Assembly (NCBI RefSeq): GCF_002575655.3
Contig: NC_053039.3
Location: 222,475,622-222,539,621 of the forward strand
Direction of reading: 5' to 3'
Source: Aegilops tauschii subsp. strangulata
Lineage: Eukaryota; Streptophyta; Magnoliopsida; Poales; Poaceae
Length of the DNA stretch: 64,000 bases
The notes under the pieces are model-generated. The model was not told where the DNA came from, ran no database searches, and saw nothing but the letters and a program-made list of their open reading frames with translations. The number at the start of each line of letters is the position of its first letter. Within the stretch, counting starts at the first letter, position 1. Position numbers and translations under genes: made by a program. Below are positions 11,370 to 21,084 of the stretch, in pieces.

Positions 11370-14300
11370 TCAAGATGCTTGCCGGGTCGACGCTTCCGGT
11401 TCATCCCTCTCCGCTCCTCCGGCTGTTCCCAAGACCTGGAAGGTTGACGATTTCCAGTCAATGCCGCTCAAAGCTTCAAACTGAGCTTCCTCGTCAATTA
11501 ACCCGGCCGGGTTAATTTCCGGGGCGAAGGTGTGCTTATGAGTCGGCGGGACCAAGCTGATGGCTTCATAACGCGGAGTGGGGATCCTCTGATTCTCTGC
11601 ATCGTAGCCCGGCTGGTACTTTGTTAGATCAGTGTCATTCCCGATCAGGGTGGCCACCGGGCGCACGATCTTCACACAGGCAGCAAAGTCCTTTTGGTCG
11701 AAAGGAGTGCCGTCTTCCTTCAAGCTGGGGTAACCAAGTGCAATGTCCGCCGGGTCTAGCTCTGGAAGGAAAGCCATGGCCCGGTTCAGAGCAGCTATGG
11801 CTCCGGCTCTTGCAGAGGCCCGTCGCAGCTCTTGGACACGCTGAGGAAGAACGGCCAGCCGGCGAAGTACTTCCTCCAGGTGAGTCGGAACCTCATTGGA
11901 TAGGGCCACCACGGCCAAAGCGCGCTGTGACCCGGTGTAGAGTTGCTCCACCAGGGTGTACACGGCCTTCAGCTTGGACAGCACGTTCTGATTGAGGTTG
12001 GCGCTTCTAGGACCTGTTTAACAAAGTAAGATAAGCCATTCTCAATGATGGGAGTGATGAGACATAAAGACTGTAAACTTGTTCAAAGCCTGCAGAAGGA
12101 CTTACCGAAGATTGCGGCGACCATTTGTGACACATGGCGTTTTAAGCCGGAGAGTTCGGCGGTTCTCCCCGACAGAGTCTTCTCCGCCTGTTCGGCCCGG
12201 CTTACAAGAGCAGCCTTCTCTTCGGCCCAAGTCTTCCTTTCAGCTTCAAACTTTTTCTTCAGCATCTCTTGAGCCGCAATGCTGGATTCAAATTTGGCGT
12301 TGGCCTTCCTGGTCTCAGTTTCCTGAGTCTTCTGGCGGTTCTTCAGCTCTGAGATATCAACCTCAAATTTCTTGCAAGCAGCCTGCACAATTTCCGGGTT
12401 ATAGTATGAACAGTTATTATGCAACTTTAAAGTCCCAAGCACTTTCCAAGCAAAGACACTTGGCACTTGGGGGCTAATGCATGTCGAACGTTTCTATCTA
12501 CAAATTACCGGTTCATGGAAGTAAGCCAGAAATTAAGTCTACAACATATTCTATCATAAGTCGTCGACTTGGGGGCTAGTATGGTAAAGATGATTATGCA
12601 GTAAGCAATAGAGTGGTACCTCAGACTTATGCTGTATTTGCTTCACCATGTCAATCTCTAAGTCCCGGCTGCTGTGCACTTGATTGACGTAGCCGGAGAC
12701 GATTTCTCCAATGCTTAGGTTGGCGTAGTTGGTGATGTCCAGCTTGGCCCGGTGGCGCTCTAGCAACTCTTCCTTCGCAGAGCACTTAGCCACTGCAGTG
12801 GGTCTCCCCGGCTTGACAAACTCCGTCCGGGTGATTACCACGTCTGGGTCATCGGCCGGCTGAGCCGGGCTGGAGATATCCGGGTTGGTGGAAGTCTCCA
12901 TGGCTGGCTCATCAGTTGGAGTGGTGGCTTCAGGAGCAGAGGCAGCTGGCGGCTCTTGAGCTGTAACCTCCGGCTCAGGCAAGACCGGCTCTTCGACCGG
13001 CTTATTCTTCTTTGCTCTTTTACTAAGCTTTGCTTGAGCACTAAAAGGACACAAGGTTAGTACAAAAGTATGAGTAAAGATAAGCATAACAAGAGATGAT
13101 CATCATTACCCGGGTACGGTCTTGAAAGCCGGCAGGTTCGATTGCATAGAGTTGCCAGAGGAGGGTGAAGTTTCCTGATAATTCGAATCAGAAGAATTGA
13201 GCGGTTGACGTATAACACCCGCCAAAGGATGAAAAGGATACAAGTTGGAGATAACCTCGGTCCGGCGCTTCCTTGACGCCTCAGGTAAACCGGAGGAGAG
13301 GTCAGCATCCTTGTTGGTCCGGGTGTGCCGCCGGCTCTCATGAATCTGTTGCTTCAAAAGAAATTGAGGATCTTGATAAGCTAAAGGATGTGAAAATCTT
13401 ACTTTCCGGGTTACTCTTCGGACTTTCATCCTTGGCAAGGGCTCCGAGTCGGAGGAAAGTGTCATTACCTCTTCAATCACCGGGTTACTTGCTCCGGTGT
13501 CATCCTGCTGATGATCAGTGTCAATAAGGTGGACAGGAATAAACAAGAAATACAACAAGAGCTTACAGGTTCAGGGGTTACCTCTAACTCGGAGATGTCG
13601 CTTAGTTGCAGCAGCTCTGAAGCAGTAGGCCTGCTTCCCTTCTTGCGGGGAGCGGCTCTCCTGGCGGCTTTCTTAGCCTGCCTAGCCTTCTTGGCCGCCT
13701 CATGGTCATACTTGACCTTCCAGAATTTATCATCAGCCTGAGAAATACAATGAAGCCCTCTTAAGGTTCAGATGAAAACTATCTAAGGAGAAAATAAGAT
13801 GTTTAGATCAGCGGCTTACCGTTGGGGCCGGGTTGGTCTTGCAGAAGGGGCTTAAGCCGGTCCTCCCGCAGTCTGCCAAGCTCTCATTCAAGAGGGCCTT
13901 GGTCATGTCTTCAACAACGTCTTCAGGAAGATCATTGCGGCTGTGTCGCAGGGGGTCATCCTTCCGGCCCGTGTAATCACACATTAAGCCAGGGCGGCGG
14001 CTCAAGGGGATCACCCGCCAGGAGATCCAAACCTGGACCAGATCGATGTCGTTGAGGCCGTTGCCCAGGAGAGCCCTGATCTTCTTGATGGTGGGGATCA
14101 GAGGTTGACGCTCCGCCTGAGTTAGTTTGTCGGGCAGAGGGTGGTTTGGTTCCAGACGCACGGCACGAAAGCCGGGCAGAGGGCTCTCGTCAGCCGGAGA
14201 CGTGTCCTGGCAGTAAAACCACGTCTGGTTCCAGTCCTTTGGATGGCTGGGCGGCTCAGCGTAAGGAAAGAGGCAGTCTCTCCGGCGTTGAATGGAGATT

Positions 14301-14704
14301 CCACCAAGTTCCAGGCTCGGTCCGTTCGCGCACTCATTCTGGCGGTTCAAATAGAATAGCTCTCTAAAGAGCAGAAGGCTGGGCTCTTCTCCAAGGTAGA
14401 CTTCGCAAAATACTTGGAAGTTGCATATGTTTGACACGGAATTTGGTCCTTTGTCTTGTGGCCGCAGATCAAAGAAATTCAGCACATCTCTGAAGAACTT
14501 TGAGCCAGGCGGTGCGAAGCCCCGGCTCATGTGATCCGCAAATATTACCACTTCACCATCCTTTGGTTGCGGTCTCTCCTCTGACGGGTCAGGGGCACGG
14601 TAAGACATGACATCCTTTTTGGGTAGGTAGCCCGTCTTCACAAAGTCCGCTAAGGACCTCAGCCAGTTGCACGTGATGGGTGCTTTTGGAGCTTTGGGAG
14701 GCAT
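11370..14704 (-). CDS. Antisense six-exon gene of Tat element C (gypsy-type transposase-like domain plus coiled coil), open
   Basis: Proposed exons on the minus strand are 14704-13820, 13737-13567, 13507-13110, 13040-12620, 12382-12106 and 12013-11370. All introns are GT-AG, phases match, and the total is 2796 nt (931 codons plus stop) with no internal stop. Exon 1 (295 residues) starts MPPKAPKAP and resembles the 'putative gypsy-type transposase' domain (PF04195 family): GEVVIFADHMSRGFAPPG, FFRDVLNFF, then PNSVSNICNFQVFCEVYL. Exon 2 is basic (Lys/Ala/Arg). Exon 3 contains VRRVTRKVRFSHPLAYQDP. Exon 4 is Pro/Glu/Thr-rich. Exon 5 is a heptad-rich coiled coil and exon 6 a conserved helical tail. 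Similar antisense genes are known in grass Tat elements such as Grande; their role is unknown. The splice model is inferred, supported by equal exon lengths in E. Confidence 0.8.
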
Positions 14705-14720
14705 GGTGAAAGTCGGAAGC

Positions 14721-15294
14721 CTATGATAACAGGAAATATCCGGTTCAATTATAAGCCGGAGGAAATTTACAGTTCAATGTTCAAAGTGGCGGCTTATGAA
14801 GGGGCCTAATGACATATGGTTAAGTACATCGGGTTATCTAAGCCGCTGGAAGTATCGAGAGTAATTCAAATTGTCTACAGCTTTATCATAAATGAGGCGG
14901 AGGATTTTACGGCGCGCGGCTTCTTTAAGCCGGAAATGTAAGCCGCCATGACTCAGCAGATGTAGTTTTTTACTAAGTGTGGTGAAAACAGGTTTCACAC
15001 ATCGCAGTAATTAATTTGGATCAAAACGGTCGACTAAAGAGGAAAGTTTCTAGACCTAAAACAGACGCAGAAGAAGTTCGCGGGTTCGAACGGAGCCTCT
15101 ATGCAATAAAAGGGGATCTATGTACATTGGGAATGGAAGTGAAACAGCTACCGCAGCAGTTTTGTATAGTCTAAAGATCAAGAAAAGGTGGTAATAAGGA
15201 AATCTACCAAGGGCTCGCGATGAACGGCGACGAACACGGGAAGAACAGCAAGAACCCTAATGGGGATCTATTCTAAGGAGTAACAGGGACTTAC
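14721..15294 (-). other. Predicted 5'-leader intron of the antisense gene (copy C)
   Basis: On the minus strand a strong donor GTAAGTCC lies at 15294-15287 and an acceptor TTATCATAG at 14721, just 17 bases before the ATG at 14704. Element E has the same donor (32669-32662) and an acceptor at 32102, again 17 bases or so before its ATG. Removing this intron brings the TATA box to within a normal leader length of the start codon. Confidence 0.65.
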
Positions 15295-15475
15295 GGGTGC
15301 TGGAGAGTTGCGGAGATCGCCGCCGTTTATCTGGTCACGTCAGGTTGATGCAGCAGCCGGAGTTGGTGAAGACAAGAAGACCCTTGGCGGCGGCGGCGGT
15401 GGAGCTCGAGCGCAGCACAGTGGCGAGAGGAAGAAGATGGAGGTGGCGAAGTGACTGGAGGCTCATTGGGCCGGG

Positions 15476-15484
15476 CTATTTATA
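15476..15484 (-). promoter_or_regulatory. TATA box of the antisense gene (copy C)
   Basis: Minus-strand TATAAATAG is a near-perfect plant TATA box. It is followed downstream by a GC-rich leader (GCCGCC runs, 15370-15410) and the leader-intron donor at 15294. It lies outside the LTR, so the antisense gene appears to have its own promoter rather than using the LTR. Confidence 0.65.
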
Positions 15485-15767
15485 ATGGTGAGACTCATAA
15501 GTGGGCGTGAGAAACGAGGAGGCCACGACGCGGTTATCTCACCATAAAAATGCCTCGATTTTCGGGATGGCAATAAAGATAAGATCCGTTGCGGATATGG
15601 TGGAGTAAAAAATGGACTTAATGGAAGATGACGTCACGGCGGGTTACCCGGAATCCAGAAGATGACGTCACAACGGGTTATAGCCTTCACACAATTGTAA
15701 GCCGGAGATTTTCTGTCGAAATGATTAAAGATTGACATGAGCCGGCTCAAATCAATCTGGGGCCAAA

Positions 15768-16280
15768 TGTTGAGGATATAAGCCTTAGAGTCACCCGCCC
15801 GGAGGGGCCGGGTTACTCATAATGGTCATCGCCTGAAGCCCGGCGCCAAGCTTGAAGACGGCGGGCCAAAGATGGGCTTAAGACCCGGACGTGGCTTAAG
15901 GCCCGTAGTTACAACCGCTATTATGGTAGAACTTGTGGTGTAAGGCAAGAATAGTTGAGAGTCCGAGCCGGACACTCTTATGAGCGGGACTTTGAGAGCT
16001 GCTGGGCGTAAACCTCTCTATATAAAGGGACGACCCGGCGGCGGTTTAAGGACAAGTAAGATCTCATCGAGAGCCAGGCATAGCAATTAAGCTCCCTGGT
16101 CATCGAAACCCTAATCAATACCACCTCAACTGGACGTAGGATTTTACCTTCACCGTAAGGGGCCGAACCAGTATAACCCTCGTGTTCCTTGTCCCGTTTA
16201 ACCCCTTCAAGCTTCCTAGCTGCGATGGCTCCACGAATAAGTCCTAGCTCGAGGACATCTGCCGTGACAACTCCACGACA
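15768..16280 (+). repeat. 3' LTR of Tat element C (513 bp)
   Basis: It begins TGTTGAGGATATAAGCC after the tract AATCTGGGGCCAAA and ends CTCCACGACA. It aligns end to end with the 519-bp LTRs of E but is clearly more diverged. TATATAAA lies at 16019-16026. The matching 5' LTR has been deleted, so no pairwise dating is possible. Confidence 0.92.
16019..16026 (+). promoter_or_regulatory. TATA box in LTR C
   Basis: TATATAAA in the context CCTCTCTATATAAAGGGACG, the same context as in both LTRs of E, marks the presumed sense-strand transcription start region. Confidence 0.65.
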
Positions 16281-18575
16281 CCATCCGAAGTTGTCTTTCT
16301 TTTTCCCACCCGCCCACCCCTTTTTTTCTTCCTTCTCGGAGCCGGAGTCCGAAATCGAGTATCCATCCTACTCGTGCGAAGCTTTTGCATTTTCTCCTCA
16401 ATCATTTCAACCGGCGCTTCTCTATTAAATTATTCGTTGTTCCAGTTGCCTGTGTTTTTCCCGCCCTCCCACCCTTTTTATTCCCGGAGTCTGAGCCTCT
16501 ATTCGAGCATCAATTTCATTCGTGCGGAGTATCTTCAGTTTTTCCTCAATTGTATCAACCGGTGAATTCTCGCCTAGTTAATCATTGTTCGTCTCATTTC
16601 CTTTTCCGGTGGATCCAATTCAAGTTTTCGGCGTTGATCGTATTCTTTTCCTTGACCGAAGTGTTTTCACCTTGCTCGTTCCTCCTTTCGCCATTCTATT
16701 ATCCTGGAGTGTTGAAGACATCTCAGAAGATTCGTGTTTGCATCCATCTAATTCGAGGTTGTCACCCCATTCAAGTCTTTCAATCGTTCCAGTGCATCAT
16801 CTCTTCTTCAATCCTTCCAACGGTGTTTCTTTTGAGTGGGCCCATAACCCACAGATCTTTCCCAGGATCTTACCTTACTCTTTTGATTTTCCCGGAGGTA
16901 TTCTCTAGTTCTTTTGAAATTTGACGTAAGTATGAATTTCATCAGTCAGATTCCTTCTCCAAGATAGCTTCCAAATTCTGTTATGTTCGGTTCGATCTTT
17001 CCTCTTTTTATCCTTTCAGAGTGTTTCAACAAATTTCTTCAAGGTGTTTCTCATCGTCATTCTCATCTTTTGAAGACTGAAGTAGAGTTTCTCTTAAATC
17101 TTGCCCGTTCTCCAGGAGATTCGCGGTGCTAGCTTGTTGTTAACCTCTCAAATTATTTCAAATTGTTTCCAGTCGCGCAATTCTTTTCATCCATCCGGAG
17201 TATTTCAGGAGTTGATTTCCCTCTCGATCATCCGGAGGTCATCTTTTCGGAATATTTCTTCGTTCTAAGTTTTCAGCTTCGTTCTCTCAACTATTCTATA
17301 TCCGTGCCCCTTTGGTCGTCTCAATATTCTCCCGATGCTTCGTTCCAGTATTCTTCAATCAGTTCACGATCTCTTTGTTCTTTTGTCTCTAATTCCCTCA
17401 AGTATCTTCGTTTTTTTCTAATTCTTCCCAGTGATTCATTCTCCTTCGTCATTTAATTTTGAATATTTACGGTGGTTCGTTCAAGATTCCTTTTCCGTTC
17501 TTATCACATATTTTCATTCGTTCTTCCCAATCCTACCAGTGGTTCATGAAGACTCCCTCGTGTTCGCGCTATATCCCCCCTTTTTTATATTTTTCCAACG
17601 CGAATAAGTAGTATGCAAATCCATTGCTTCGCATCAATTTAATTGGTGGAAGATAAGCATAACGTAATTCTTATTCTTCTTTCATAAAGTTGATTAATTC
17701 CTTCCTTCGGAGATTGTTCATGTTGAATAATTTCTCGGTTCTAAGTTGTTCGTCTTTTCTTTCCGGAGTTCCAAGTTTTCTCGCTTATCTCGTCGGAACC
17801 TCCATCTAAATCATTTTTACACAAGGTTTTTATCTTATTATTTTAATCCTTCAATTTTATCTCGTCATTCGTTTGTTACCGGAGTTCATCATGGTGGTTC
17901 GTCAGTATTTAATTCATTCTTCAAGTGTTCATCAAGATTCTTGTTGAAGGAGCTCCAGTATCTTTTTCGTCTTGCATCTCGAAGTGCAATTAATTCTCCA
18001 CATTCTTTTGAAGTGGAGTTTTGCATTTCTTCGTTCTGTCTTAGCTATTCAATCTTATTCCGCTTGTGGTTGGTTATCACCCCATAATTTTTGAGATGTT
18101 ATCCATAAGTCCACGACAAGCTTATTCTTTTCGTTGTTGATTTTCTCAACTACTTCGTTCAACCCTTCCTTCTAAGGTTGCTTTCAATTTCATTCGTGGT
18201 AGAAGTTGCCATCTTCTTCCCCATTCTTTTCATTCCACTCTTTCAATTCTTCCGGTAGCATTGTGTTGTTCCTCTCGTCAAGTATCATTCCATCTTCTCA
18301 AGTTCTTGTTCTAATCTTTTAATGTTCAGCCGGAGTGTTGCCCAAATTCTGTCATCCTTATTCCTTTTTCTAGCTTGTTCTAACCGGAGTGCTTTCAGAG
18401 TCTATCTTTTTCGTTGAGCTTTTGATTCCCGTCGTAATTGTCATTCCTCTTTTCTACCTGAGTGCTCTCGACTTTGTTCATCCTCTCTCTTTTGTTCTTA
18501 TTTTACCTAATCCCTTTTCCCTTTCGTCTCGGTCCTAAGATCTCGGGACGAGATCTCTTGGTAGTGGAGGAGAGT
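16281..18575 (+). other. Element D: pyrimidine-rich 3' non-coding region of a Tekay-type Gypsy
   Basis: This 2.3-kb stretch is dominated by TTC/TCT runs with a recurring CCGGAGT-like word every 50-250 bases (for example 16487, 17200, 17761, 17880, 18332, 18379). It ends with GGGACGAGATCTC and a purine tract GGTAGTGGAGGAGAG directly before an LTR beginning TGTAACGCC. That ending is typical of the region between the chromodomain and 3' LTR in Del/Tekay elements. The open frames here (for example 16385-16924) are Phe/Ser-rich by-products of composition and I do not call them genes. Confidence 0.7.
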
Positions 18576-20477
18576 TGTAACGCCCCAGATCCGATGCGCC
18601 AGGTGTCTGCCAGTTATTCGCCGTCCTTTCATGGTCATGTGCTTGCGTGTTGCATTTTGCCATGTCATCATCTGCTTTGCATCCTCATGTTTTTTAAAAC
18701 TTGCATTCGATCTTTTTCCCCGTTGTCCGTTTCGCGATCCCACACTCTCACACGCGCCCGTTGCACCTCTCGGACCTTGTTTCATGAGCGGCACTTAAAT
18801 GTTCTCGGAATGGGATAAAACTTGACGTGTGGTGTTGTTTTAGAATAGGTAGACCGCCTCTCAATTTTTGTCGCATTCGGAGTCCGTTTGACGCCCCAAC
18901 GGTTATCCGCGTAGCCCGAAACCCCTCTCTCTTTTCAGCCCAGCCCCTCTTCACCACAGCCCTCTAGCCCATCCAAACCCCCTCCATGCTCTCGGTCGTT
19001 GGATCGTGATCGTGTGGGCGAAAACCGCTTCCCATATGGACTCTCCTAGCTCCCTCTAGCTATAACTAGGACCTCCCCTCCATTTTTCGCGGATGTAACC
19101 CTAGCTACTTCCTCCTCCCGCCGCCGGACGTGTCCGTGCCGCCATCGGACGTGTCCGCCACCACCCTTCGACCACTCCCGTCGTGCCACGTGGGTTCCTC
19201 CGCCGCCAGCCGCCGCCGGCCCGCAGGCCCGGATCGCGCCCTCTGAGCCCATCACGCCCCCGCGCACCTCCGCTACCACGCCCGCTCACCCGCGTCGCTC
19301 GTCGCCCGCGCTGCGCCGCCGCTGTCCACCGCGCCCATCGCCGCCGTGCGCCGCTGCCCGCGCCCATCGCCGCCGCCTCCGCACGCCGGCACCGCACCGC
19401 ACCGCATCCCGCCGCCGCCGCCGCGCCGGTGGGCACACCCGTCGCCGGCCTCCTCCGCCGCCCCCGAGTTCGCCGGCCGCCGCCGCCTCCCCGTCGTCCT
19501 CGCCGGAGATCCGCCCGGCCAAATCCACGAGGGTGGATCAGATCCACCAGGCCGCCATCCAAACGCGGCGCCCCGTCCCGGACCCCTCCGTCTCGCATCG
19601 CCCCATCCCGTTTCCGAAGGTCTAATTTCGTCTAAGTCCCCGGATCTGCAACATTTTCATGCCATATTCATTGCATCATATCTCCATGACCGTAGCTCCG
19701 TTTTGTGCATATGATATCTCAAAATGTTCATTGTGCCATGCTTTTTTGAGTTCATCTTGATTCCCTAATCATTGTTGCAAGAGTGCTATATGATGTTAAC
19801 CTGCTGAGACTGTTAAAACTTGCTCTTTTGTCATTTTTATATCTTTTTGTGCGATTTTCTTTTGAGCATGATGTCTACATGTTTTGTGAGATATAATATA
19901 CCATATTTGCTGTGGTGCAATCCACTCTTCATGATATGCCATGTGTTAATTGAAACAAGCTTGCAAAATAGCCTCCGTAATGTTCCTGATTTCTGTGACT
20001 TGGTCATTTCTGCTGTTATATTGGGATGGTATGTAAACCTGTTGATAACATGAGTTCTGTGCATAATCTAGAGACATTCAGTAACGATGTTTTGTTATAC
20101 ATGTTCTGGTGAATCCATCCATGCCTTGTTTGGCATTTACAGCCTGCTGCAGCTTGTTGTAATCTTGCTCTCAAATTGCTAAATAATGTTGCTGTCAGCC
20201 TGTTAACATTAAGTTCAGTTTTGCCATGTGTTTTGCTAGTGATCCATGCACTCTATGTACTTGCTCTTGCCATTATTATCTTATCTAACATGTCTTCTTA
20301 CTGCTGGTTTACCTCACATGCCATGAAACGCTTTGTGGTGAGAGGTACAAGCTCACCAACATGCCTACTTATCGTTGTTACTGCTGGTTTCACTAAGTCT
20401 GAATCGGTCATATCATTTGCCATGTTTGCATGGGTTCTACCATCTTTTCTGTTGATCTTGGAGATAAGTTCAGTAAG
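18576..20477 (+). repeat. LTR of element D, first part (Tekay-type), interrupted by element E
   Basis: It begins TGTAACGCCCCAGATCCG after a purine tract. It contains CTATAACTAGGACC near 19060 and a very GC-rich block (19090-19560), followed by AT-rich sequence with many GCCATG words. It aligns loosely with the minus-strand LTR I (TTCTCGGAATGG, GTGTGGGCGAAAACCGC and CTCCTAGCTCCCTCTA are shared). It breaks at 20477 where E is inserted and resumes at 33654. Confidence 0.75.
20473..20477 (+). repeat. Target-site duplication of element E, left copy (GTAAG)
   Basis: GTAAG directly precedes the TGTTGGGG LTR start and is repeated exactly at 33654-33658 after the LTR end ACGACA. Confidence 0.93.
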
Positions 20478-20996
20478 TGTTGGGGATATAACTACTCGAG
20501 TCACCCGCCCAGGAAGGCCGGGTTATGTCATGACGATCATCACATGAAGCCCAATATCAAGCTTGAGGAAGGCGGTTCAGTAATGGGCCTAAGGCCTAGA
20601 GGCGGCTTAAGGCCCGTAGTGATAAACCGCCGTTAAGGCATGACTTGTAGTGTAAGGCAAGAATAGTTAAGAGTCCGAGCCGGACACTGTTTATAAGCCG
20701 GCCGGGACTCTGAGAGCCGCTGGGCGTTAACCTCTCTATATAAAGGGACGACCCGGCGGCGGTTTAGGACAAGTAAGATCAGATCGATAGCGAGGCATAG
20801 CGGTTTAGCTCCCTGGTCATCGAAACCCTAAGTAATTCCACCTCAACTGGAGTAGGCTTTTACCTTCACCGTAAGGGGCCGAACCAGTATAATCCTCGTG
20901 TCCTTTGTCCCATTTAACCCATTTAAGCTTCCTAGTTGCGATGGCTCCACGACTAAGTCCTTGCACGAGGACATCTGCCGTGACTATTCCACGACA
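20478..20996 (+). repeat. 5' LTR of element E (519 bp)
   Basis: It runs from TGTTGGGGATATAACT to CCACGACA. TATATAAA lies at 20737-20744 inside CCTCTCTATATAAAGGGACG. The downstream ACCTTCACCGTAAGGGGCCG stretch is shared with LTR C. Confidence 0.96.
20737..20744 (+). promoter_or_regulatory. TATA box in 5' LTR of element E
   Basis: TATATAAA in the same context as in LTR C. It is the probable promoter for the full-length sense RNA. Confidence 0.68.
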
Positions 20997-20998
20997 GC

Positions 20999-21015
20999 TG
21001 GCGCCCACCGTGGGG
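20999..21015 (+). promoter_or_regulatory. Primer binding site of element E
   Basis: TGGCGCCCACCGTGGGG begins two bases after the 5' LTR end. TGG pairs with the CCA end of a tRNA. This sequence is typical for Tat-type elements; I do not name the tRNA. Confidence 0.78.
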
Positions 21016-21084
21016 CTAGCACACGGTGGATTTGAGTTCTTGAAGGGCAGCTTCGAAGGGCTCAAGGGATACGCTGTGGGCCGG

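Larger units (their letters stand above)
5949..16280 (+). mobile_element. Element C: 5'-truncated Tat-lineage Gypsy (family 1)
   Basis: C is collinear with the complete element E from E's position about 23130 to 33653: gag end, pol, a spacer with TTCGAA repeats, an antisense gene and the 3' LTR. It lacks the 5' LTR, primer site and most of gag. Pol has three stops and one frameshift; the antisense gene is open throughout. The left edge is fused to chromovirus RNase H. The right edge is an LTR end (CCACGACA) followed by D sequence. No target duplication can be shown because the 5' end is gone. Confidence 0.9.

Noticed and set aside
16385..16924. 179-codon plus-strand frame rich in Phe and Ser
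   Set aside because: It follows from T/C-rich composition; neighbouring frames are also open and no domain is recognisable.
19101..19635. Overlapping open frames on both strands rich in Arg, Ala, Pro (also 50431-51101)
   Set aside because: They arise from CpG-dense sequence inside LTRs, are open on both strands at once, have low-complexity content and do not align between D and I.
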